Shown here piece by piece: positions 1 through 10,600 of a stretch of DNA of 64,000 nucleotides. Each line of letters begins with the position of its first letter. The stretch's first letter is position 1. The stretch covers positions 6,065,001 to 6,129,000 of the forward strand of contig CALZFC010000009.1 in the NCBI GenBank assembly GCA_945643635.1. The letters run 5' to 3'. A program made the translations under genes and the position numbers. The notes under the pieces are model-generated. The model did not search any database. It was given only the letters and a program-made list of their open reading frames with translations, and was not told where the DNA came from. The DNA is from Allodiplogaster sudhausi. Its lineage: Eukaryota; Nematoda; Chromadorea; Rhabditida; Diplogasteridae.

Positions 1-1268
1 GGCAGCGGCGGCGGCGGAACCACCACCACAACTGCCGCCACCAACCACTGCCTCAGCAGCCAGAGTGTCATTCTCAACAGCGGCAGCAGCCACTGCGCCG
101 CCGTCGAACTAAGCAGCTTCTCGCTCTCGGCCGCTGCTCTGCAGCAGCCCTTCTCTGCCGCGACGACGCTCGCCGCCCTGCCTTCCGCTGCGTCGCACCA
201 GCAGCAGCAGCAGCAGCTACTCGAGGCGCACTCGCCCGCGCAGCTTGCCGCTGCCCTCGCCGCCTCCGTCGGCGTCTCCGCGTCGCCAGCGCCGTAAGGA
301 GTTTCTTTTATTGTCCATTATCTTATTTATTGTATGTTTAAGATAATGCAACATCGTCGAAATGAAATTATTTTTATGGGGATAACTTAAGAAAGAATGA
401 AACTAAGAAATAAAGTAAGAGCAAATGCTGTGGAGCATGAGGATGACGAATAGCTTGCTCTGCCAGGTTCGCGTCGCCGCCGCCGACGTGCGCGCAGCCC
501 GTAAACCCGCCGCCGTCGTTGGCGCAGCTCTTCGCGGCCGGCTCGCCTCGCTACTCGGCGCTGGCGCAGCCGCCGCAGCCGACGCCGCCGCCGCCGCACT
601 CGGCCGCCGCTCATCTCTTCACTGTCTCTTTTTATCTAATTTATTTTTTTTATTTATAGTCTTTACCATTTTGTTGTTTTCTCTTTTATTCAAAACATTG
701 GGGCATTCATTATAACTCCCCTTACATAGATAGGCCGACAGTGTATAACGCACTTACAAAGGCTCAAATGTGCATAGAAGAGAACCTATTTGAAGGTGCT
801 TGCATGCTAGCAGCACAAAGCTAAAAGGCAATTATTTTTATCGACAACTATGTATGCTCTCCAAGTAATGACGAAATTGGCAGACTAGCTAGCTGCGCAG
901 CTGAAAAAAGTATGAGCTCACTCGATCGAGTGCTCGAAATATACGCGTTATTTTATGATAATTAGTGTTATTTCAAATCAGGCTGTTATGATTTGGATCA
1001 TATAATGTGTTATAAGCTGATGTGGGCACCTAGTTTAATTAAAAGTTGCTCCTTTTTATAACTCTGGCAGCCCAGATTTTCCTTGCCTTTATCACGAAAT
1101 AGGGATGAAAGAACTGGAAGGGCACGCAAAATTTAATTTTCTTCTTCTACAATTTATTTAATTCCAGGCGGGCGGAGTCGTTGTTGACGGCTCGACCCTT
1201 CAACTTTCCTTTGCCGACAATTCACAGTCCCTTGTTGCCGCTGCCGCTGCCGCCGGTGAGACGGAGAA

Positions 1269-1313
<45 letters not shown>

Positions 1314-2485
1314 TAAATAAAGAGAGAGAGAGAGAGAGCGAGTTTCGTAAGCATAATCATTTAAAGATGGACTATCAGCAAATATATTTTGTCAGAACAT
1401 TAGAGATTGTTGCTCAAACAAGAGGAAGAGAAAGTGTAAAACATTTAGGAATGAAAGAAAGAACAGATCTCATCTGCTTGGTCCGTCTCTAATTGATTGA
1501 TGTTTGTTATTGATCTATTCGGCAACGAATCATGCTTCAGCGAGTCTACTTTAGATTTCGATTTTGCGTATTTAGCGGCGGCCGCTTCCGTGTCGCAGTC
1601 GTTGTTTGCCGGGCCGTCGGCGTTCTCGGTAGTGGCCGCCGCGGCTGCGCAGCATCACCAGCAGCAGCAGGCGCAGCAGCAGGCAGCCATCAACGCCGCC
1701 AATCAGACTGCCACTCTCCTCCCCTCTCAGGTTGGTCGTGGGCTCTTCACAAGCCTCCAGATACATATATAATTGTTTTCGCACATACAGGACAAGCCGC
1801 CGCTTCCTACGGAAATTTTCCAAAATAAGTTAATCCTGTAAAACAAATTTTTTCCAAGAGACCCAAGTGCTGGGTCGGAAGAACCAAGTGATGTGTGCAT
1901 GTTTGATAGAAATGTACATGCATACATGACTGCAAGTGCCTCTCTGCTTCCCCCTTGTGTCCATTGTCGCTGAGGCTGACGCTTAGAGTCAATGTGTGTG
2001 TTTGTGTGTGCAGTGAATACCCTCCCCCCTCGATGGAAGACGAAAAACGATGGAAGCGCAATGAAAGGAGTTGGAAGAGTCGACACGAAGGTTGACGAGT
2101 TCATTTCTATGGAAACGGCTACTAATCCGTTGAAGCGTTTCAGGAATTCCTAAGAAAAAAGTTAGCATTAATTTTTCCTGCATTATCTGCTCCAAGTTGC
2201 TTTCGCAAACAATTAAAGTTTTAAGATAGTTTTCCAGCACTAGCCAAAGCACTAGTTCTTTCTTCTTCTAACTCTTTCCATCATCTTCTAGGGCGTTCTC
2301 CCCTCCCCTTTCGATCGTCGCTCCCTTCGCTCACTCTCCCTCTCTCTTTCTCCTCCCCATTCTTCAGCCTCCCCCAGGCACTGCTCTCGTGCGTTTGCTC
2401 TTTCCAAACACGCCGCTCAAGCGCTTCTGAGTCGTCGCTCAGCAAGGGCCCCGCTCGCGCACCCCACATGCGACGCACCATTCTC

Positions 2486-2529
<44 letters not shown>

Positions 2530-5500
2530 CCTCTCTCTCTTTCTCTCGCTCTCTCTCTCCCTCTCTCTCACTCTCTATCCCTCTCTCTCTCCCTCTCTTC
2601 CTCTCCCTATCCCTCTCCCTCTCGTTCTCTCATCATCTTCTAGTTTCTCTCCGCCGCCTTTCTAGTTGTTTCTTAATCACTCTGCATACCTCGCTTGCAC
2701 TTTCCATCTTCTCTTTCCTTCTCCTGTCATCCTCTCACTTTCTCTCATCTCACCTGTCACGGTCTCGTTCTCGTCCATTTTGCGATTTCGTTATCGTTTC
2801 TTCAGCATCCTCCCACTTCCATTTCATCCTAACATGAGATGTCATTTCGATATATTAATCGCCCCTAAATGCCAGATGCTCTGGTTTCCTGGAATCTTCT
2901 CTCAAGGTGATTCCAAAGAAGTTTTTCTTCAATGCGCAATCTGAGCATTATATCACCTGAGGATATTGAGTTCGTTCTGATCGTCCCTAATAAATGTGTT
3001 TACAATTCCGAGATGTCTTTTGAATCTAATTTTTGGAACTGTAGTGTCACTGATATTAGGGTTTACTCATCACTTTTCTGCTTACAGCCTGTTTTGTACG
3101 ATAATCACCCCTTATTTTAACCGAGCATTCCTAGGCCTCATAAGTACGTTTTCTAACCTTATATTCATTCTCTTTCCCCTATCTCTCTCTCTCTTATCCT
3201 CTTTCTCTCTATCGCTCTCTTCCTTTCCTTTCATCTTCTTCTTGTCTCGTCCTCGAGTTTTGGAAACTTTTGTTGAGCGCTCTCTCCCCTCTCTGAGCAA
3301 CGAGATTACAAGCAGAGGGGTAGTCTTTGCAAGTGAACGACGTCTCTCCTTTAATGATTCATCATTTGCACAAATGAATCGAAGAAGCCAGTCTGCAACA
3401 AGATATCAGAGATGCCTTTGAACGCAATGTGACATTTCCACATATTCTGGTGTGAGCTGCACCCACTCCTTCCCCCTCATCTTACGACTGTCTTCTCTGA
3501 TTAGACTCTGCTCTCTCTCTCTCTCTCTCTCTATTTTACTCTATCTCTCTCTCGCTCGCTCTTGCCCACCAGTTCTTTCTTTCCCAGTGTCCAAACTAAA
3601 CAAAAATCTCAAACAATGTACGATACTTTTTTTGATTTGTAATAATTTGTTAGACAATTTTTTCATCTCATGAAGCTACCGTACTCGTTCAGCAAATTCG
3701 TAAGAAATAGTGCAACGTTCAAAACTCTCTTTTCAACTTTTATGTCCTGTCACTCCTTCCGAGCATCATACAGCGTGTACTTATTGGTATCAGTTGAAGA
3801 AGCCAGCTTATCAGCTAGTTTAGCCAGCTTATCAGCTAGTTTTCGTCTCTTGCCTTAGACAACAGCCGCAAGAGCTGCCTTCCTATTACGATCTTCCCGC
3901 TTCAATTCACACAATCCGCGCTCTTCTTAGAGAGAATCACGAGGAGTGGAGAGAGAAAACACGTAGTGTTAGCGGTGATTTTTCAGCTTTCAGCTTACTC
4001 TCTGACGAATAATGTATCTGCATCGTAAATAAGCTCTAGTTTATTTCTTTGAAATGTTAGCGTGCATGTGTTAGTTTCTTTGAAGGTGTACATGCCCAGC
4101 GGGCAGTTCGCAGGAGTTGGCACACTTATTCCCTTCTTGACGTCGGTGACGTCGTTTCAGTCTCTCTGTGTGTAAGTGTGTCTTTGTGTCTGCATGTGTC
4201 CCCGGCTGTCTCCGGGTGAGAGAGGCGATAAAGAGTGGTCGAGATAAAAGAGTGTCAATGGACGCGACGCAGATGTCGTGGACAGAGTGAGAGAAAGAGA
4301 GAGAGAAGCGAGAGAGAGAGAGAGAGAGAGTTAGAGTGAAAGAGGGAGACAACCTGAAAAGAATAGACAAAATGGAGATTGCCGAATGCGTCGAGGCGGC
4401 GAAAACTGCGAAAGGCCCGAGACACGAAGAAAAGCAAACGACCGAACCTAGCTTAGAGTATGAGCACTCGCTTTCTTTCTGTTTCCCTGGCTCTCTCTCT
4501 CTCTCTCTCTGTCTATCTTGCTGGAGTTTCAACAGCCAGTATCCGTTGCGCTTATTCGTCTTGCTCACTTGAGGCTAACTCACCACCCAAGTTTTAAACC
4601 TGTTACCAAATCACTCCAAATTTGCATTTATCTGAGCGCCAAATAGCCATAGACAAAATGGTTAAATATTTCTGACTTTGCATCTGTTCGCACGTTCCTT
4701 TGGTAAGGCGCATATCATTTTCAATTGGCCTTTTTTGTTTTCCTGCTTGGCATAGGAAACACGGCCCTGTTCAGAAGAGAATTAATTATGATGAGAGAAA
4801 GAGATGCGCGTGAGAGAAAGGAGAGAGAGCTCAACACAGAGAGAGAGAGAGAGGGAGAGGGGGAAAGAGATGAGCCGAGTTAAAAAAAAAAGTAACAAAG
4901 ATGGAGAGGAAAATGATGCCTTGCGGCGATGTGTTGTGAGAGAGTTCGTCATGCTCTACCAGCCGGGTGGGTCGCTAGAGCTTCTCGCCCTCCCCCCTTG
5001 CAACTCTCCTATTCACACGCTAGCCATCTTGTACATGTGATCTCACTTACACTCTTTTCCTTCAAATATCTATTCTTCTCTCTCTCTCTCCCTCGCAGTT
5101 CGCTTACACATATTGGTGACACTTGCCTATTCGGTGTGCCCCCCACCAGCGTTTTTTTTCATTCTCGCTCTCTCTCCTTCCCTCTATCTCTCTCTCTCTC
5201 TTCAATCTCTTTCCCTCTCTTAAATCACTTCTTCTCATTTCGCCTTCTCTTTCTCTTCTCCCATCTTGCTTACTCCAACCGTTGCTATCCATTCGTACAT
5301 TCATAAAACGGCCCCAAGCTTCTCGCTATATCGCGTGCTTGCTAGGCAAGGATCTTCTCCTGAACCCCCTGTCGTTGCAATATTCACTTTCTCAAAGGGA
5401 GTCGAGCAGTCTCGCCAAATGCCAAGTTCGTGTTCTCCGATCTGAAATCAATATCGATGACAGAACCGCGGATTTATGACTAAAACCCGGTTCAATTCCA

Positions 5501-5893
5501 ACAACACCATAAATCTTATTATTGTATCTTTAATGGTTAAGGCATGAGAACATTTTCGCTCCCTCTCAAGATGCCCCAAAAAAAAAGAAAAGGAAGCGGT
5601 GTGTTGTTTTGTGGTGTTTCATGAGGACAAACTAAGGAAAGAGTGGTTGAAGGTGGAGGGGGGGGGGGGGGTGAGGATGTCTCTGCCTCTCTCTCTGTCT
5701 CTCTCTCTCTTTCACTTGCAGGGAGCGCTGGCGGCGGCGGCGCTGTACCCGCAGCTGATGTGTCTTCCGTCGCTCCTGACTCCCGCCATCCTTCGCAGCT
5801 CCACGCACATGAGCCAGCACCAGCAAGCCTTCAAGCCGATTCCCAACAATGATGGAGGGTGCGCAGTGCTATTCTTTATCCTTAGTTTCTCTC

Positions 5894-5930
<37 letters not shown>

Positions 5931-7601
5931 AACCCCTTGTTCCTATTCTCTTTCCTGTTCATTCTACAAAGGCCTCCGTAGCCTGCTCTATAAGCTTACT
6001 TTCTTATAATTCTAAGCATCTGAAGGCCGATTAGGTCACAAATACGCGGCAACATGCAGACTTCAGCTTTGCCCATAATTTGTATTTTGCAGAAATGTAG
6101 GCGTTTTATTTTCATACATCGCGTGCCATTCCCGCATCTTATTGCCATTGATAGAGCAACGAATGACGAATGTAGTAGAAAGGAAAAAGATACAGAAAGA
6201 TAGAAAGACAGAGAAAGGAAGAGAGAGAGAAGGAAAGATAAAGAGAAAGATACATTGGAGAGAGAAAAAAGAAGTGAATAAAACTCAGCGGCAGCGGTCA
6301 CTGCCGCCACGTTTCGTGGGTGTTTAGCGAAGATGGAAGCCATTTGACTAACCTAGAGAGCACGAGGTTGCTGAGTGGTGACATTCGTCTTTGGACCCCG
6401 CAACTAGAATGCGATTTTTTAAGAGTTCAAAAATTGCTTTAAAGTTTTACCTGGCATACATATATGTATGTACATACATATGCGCCATAGGTTCTTTTAA
6501 CATCATAAATAAGTAAATAAACAAAGTGAATAAACATTTGTTTGTTTTTCCAGTTCGCTGGACGTTGCGAGTCATCGTCTGAAGGAGCCTCGCGACTGGT
6601 CGAGCGATGACGTCATTGCGTGGCTGTTGGATGTCGCACGTCGTCGCAACATTCCACTAGAGGACATCAATGTCACCAAGGTTTAGGAGAAACTAGAATC
6701 TTGTTAATAATCAGGGAATCAATCGATATCAATCTCTATTCTCTTCTTTTCTTTTCTCCAGTTCGCCATCGTGACGGGCGCCGAGTTGGCGTCCTTCAGC
6801 GAGATTCGCTTCCTCGACTTCGACCCGATCTACGGCTCCATCTTCTTCCAGGACTTTAGCACCTTCCTCCACTGTACGAATTCTGGGGATACAACAGTCA
6901 ATCTCTATATAATTGCCACCCGAATCGAGATTTTATTGATTTGTTGATTTATACATAATTTCTTGCAGCAACGAGCACGGCCGACGATCGCGCCCTCGAG
7001 GAGCTCGTCCGGACGCTGAGTCAGAAGGAAGAGGAGGAGAAGGTCGCTTCTAATTTACATATACCTGTTTCGAAGAAAAAATAACATGCATAAAATATTG
7101 GGGTGCAGAATGTTTGCTTTTCTCGCTATTCAACAGAAATTGAATGATTTGTGCTCTTTCAGGCCGCAGCCGCAGCAGTCGCGGCAGTAAGTCGCCTGCC
7201 GACCGTCTGCTTCTCCTCCCAGCCCGGCCCCTCCTCCTCGCAGATGGCCGCGGCAGCAGCAGCCGCAGCCGCCGCCACTTCTGCCGCCGCCACTACGCAG
7301 CAGCAACTGTCCAACGCACTCTCCGTCTTTGACTCCAAGATGGTCAGAGAGAGAGAGAGAGAGAGAGATACACAGAGAGCGAGAGAGAGGATCAAGCTAC
7401 AATTCAGACTTTTGATGAGGCTTCTGACAATGAACGCATTAGTCGAATTTGATTGTTATCTATTATAGGAAACTCCTCAAAGCATAGGACAAGCCAGATG
7501 TTTTTCCTTTAATATATTTCCCACTTTATACATATGTACACATGTCAACTGCATCTGACATTCGCATTCGGCAGGGAAAAGACTGCCACCTTTCTTTCTT
7601 C

Positions 7602-7633
<32 letters not shown>

Positions 7634-10600
7634 TTCTCTCTCACATCTCTCAATGTAAGCGCACCTCGCAAGTGCAGACAGCAATCGAATTGGTGCATTC
7701 CGACAGAATCTGTCGCTCTCACATCGTCTGCCTCTCCTTTCCTCTCTCTCTCACTTTCTTTCCCCTCTTATCTGCCTGCCCCGAATATCTCCACTCTCTT
7801 TGTCATCTCATCATCTCGTTTTTCTCTCTCTCCTCACTCATTTCCCCCTCCTCCCCATAGCGTTGCTCTATAATTAATTCTGTTATAGAACGTTCCGCTG
7901 GGCTGCTCAGTCGCATGCTCGAGATGTGTGTGAGAGAGAGAAAGAGAGAAAGAACAGAAAAGCCGTATATGGGCAGATAATCAGGGAGAGAGAGAGAATT
8001 CGAGGGCGAGAGCGAATAAAAGGAAAGAGAGAAAATGTCTGAAATAAAGGCATGAAAGACATAAAGAAAAAGGGATGCTGATTGACAAAAGGGACGCATT
8101 TCGAGAGGAAGAAGAGCGAAAGTTTATTGAACGCGTAAAGGCAAACTCGAGAAAGCGCAAGTGCTTGTTTATTAGGATTAAAAGTGAAAGCGTTTTTCGA
8201 ATCTGTGTCGAAAATTCTTGCAAAACTCGTCGCAAAATCGGCACTATTCTAGTGTAGGCGTCCCATGGGATTATAGGCGTCCCATGGAAAATAAAGGCGT
8301 CCCGCCGTATTATGGGCGTCCCATGGAAAAATTAGGCGTCCCATGAAATTATAGGCGTCCGATAGATTTATAGGCGTCCCATGGCAAGAAAAGGCGTCCC
8401 ATAGAATTTAAGGCGTCCAATAGAATTGTCGATTTCTATAATTTCTTCAGAGATATTTGCCAGGACTGGTACGAGAGATCTTCGGTGACTCCGCAACTCG
8501 GTGGCCCGGGAAAGATAGTAGAGATCGCTGAATCTCTCTTTTTTAAGGTATAATAGTGATGTATTATTAATGTAAAGGAGTGTAAGGATTTAGGCAAAAT
8601 ACAATAGAGGCCGAACATTGCAAAGAGACCAAGTCTGGGTGTTCGGCATGATTGAGAGAGGCACAGGCGATAAATCGTGAGCGATGGCTGAGCCGCGTAC
8701 GGAGGAATATACGCGCTTCAGACACAATACGATCACGACTACGTCAACCACAAGCTGAACTTTGTGGACCCCCAAGACAGGAGCGTCCACACCCAATCGA
8801 TCGAAGCCACTTGGGAAGCGTTGAAGACTTCGCTAAAACATCTGTACGGCACTCGCGACAATCTTCTCCCCAGCTATTTGTATCAATACAAAATTTGTTT
8901 TGTCACTTTTAAATTATCGTCATATATAAATTTTTCGGACGCCCTAAAATTTATAGGACGCCTATATTTTTTTGGGACGCCTATATTTCTGATGGGACGC
9001 CTGTAAATCCTTCGGACGCCTATAAATAGTTAGGATGCCTAGATTTTCTATGGGACGCCTTTATTTTCCATGGGACGCCTATAATCCCATGGGACTCCTA
9101 CACTAGAATAGAGCCGCAAAATCATCTATTTATTTGCAACATTGCCCAAAAAGTTTACCTACATACATACATGTAATAACCAAAATAAAAGCCAGGTAAA
9201 AAAATTAAAGCTAAAAAAAAACATTGTCTGCATCAGCAATGCTGCCGGAGGTCGTGAAGACGAGGCCAAAACCGAACCGAGAACTTACTGAGTTATTTAT
9301 GCATGCATCCAAGTGAGCAGTGCTTATGGAGAAGGGTTGCTGCGGTGCCTCCGCCGCTGTCCTTTGCCCCCGCCGACTTTGAAGACGTCTCGAGTATGTC
9401 TCTTTTCTGTCCGAAGGGATTCTCTTATTACTCTCTGCTTCTCGAGACGTTTCTCTCTCTCTCTCTATCTCTCTCTGTCTCGCTATCTCTCTTTCTTTGT
9501 CTCACTCCCTATCTTTAAATATGCCAGGCTGTGCATATGACTTGTGGGTTGCCATGAGCAAGGCATCGGGACGAATTTCACACGCTGAACATTGGCCCGC
9601 TTCTCCGAGAAAGAGAGAGATAGAGCGGCACGAACGGATCTCCCAAATGTTGCAAAATAGACCTATGTAGAGAGAGGGGGAGGGGAGAGAAAGAGAGAAG
9701 AGAGAAGTGAAACACGAGGGCGGAGCTGTGACGCTTTTGCCTCGGGCAATGGAGAAAAGTGCAAAGGACACAGAAAGAGAATACATTGAAAGCATGAAGA
9801 GCGATGGCGAGAATGAGAGGGACAGAGCGTCAGAGAAGTATAGAAAGAGAGTGAAAGAGAGAGCGCGAGAGAGAAAGAGAGAGAGAGAGTGTGTGTGTGA
9901 GAGAGAGAAAGACAGGAGGAAAATTGTGGCGCGCCTCCAGTTGGCAGGAGCCTCTCAAATGATGGCAATGGAACTTCTTTTTCAGCGGATGACCACGCAG
10001 AGTCTCGCCTCGACGCTGTCGGCCGCGTTGTCGCCATCAATGGGACTCAACAGTCTGCAGGTGCTTATTTTCTTTGCTTCTGAATCAGTAATTTGTAATT
10101 CTAGGCTACTATAAACATAAGTGTAGCAGGCTTCTTGAAGCCACAATATGGAAGCCATAAAGAGGACACTCGTCCTTTCTAGCATCTCTTCTCTGCTTCT
10201 CCTCCACCTCTGCCCTCTCTCTTCCAGACTGGCATCTCTCCGCAGTCGCCCCACGCGCTGCTTGGCGCCGCGGCAGCTGCTGTCCACCAACAACAACAGC
10301 AGCAGGCCGCCGCTGCAGTGGCCGCCGCGGCTGCTTCCCCCTTCAGATGCCATCCGTGAACGCGCCCCTCCCCCCGCCGCCCGCTCACCTCTCGGCGCCT
10401 CCAGGGCCCTCCTCATCGAGTGGCGCCCTCAAGCAATCGCCCATGTCCACGTCCGAGATGCTGCTGAACAAGTACGCGACGCTCGCGCCTGCGCCCTCCG
10501 CCGCTGCTGACTATGATTCAGGTTTTTATTTTAAATGTTCCCGCCAAACTATTTGAAAGGTGAATTACAAGTTAAAAAATTTATAGATATTATTTTTTTT

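Larger units (their letters stand above)
7343..9985. other. ETS-gene intron holding the Merlin copy
   Basis: Outside the transposon this 2.6-kb intron holds GA microsatellite (7345-7395), CT-rich DNA (7590-7640, 7735-7860), GA (7930-8030), CT (9450-9510) and a long GA/GT tract (9600-9920). No other exon was supported. Confidence 0.55.

Noticed and set aside
425..715. Plus-strand open frame of 96 aa over the second ETS exon
   Set aside because: It is the wrong frame; the phase-2 junction from 293 gives the Pro-rich frame [17 protein letters not shown] with better codon use and an uninterrupted gene model.
5440..5510. GGTTCAATTCC resembling a tRNA T-loop box
   Set aside because: No acceptor stem, D-arm or anticodon stem can be built around it.
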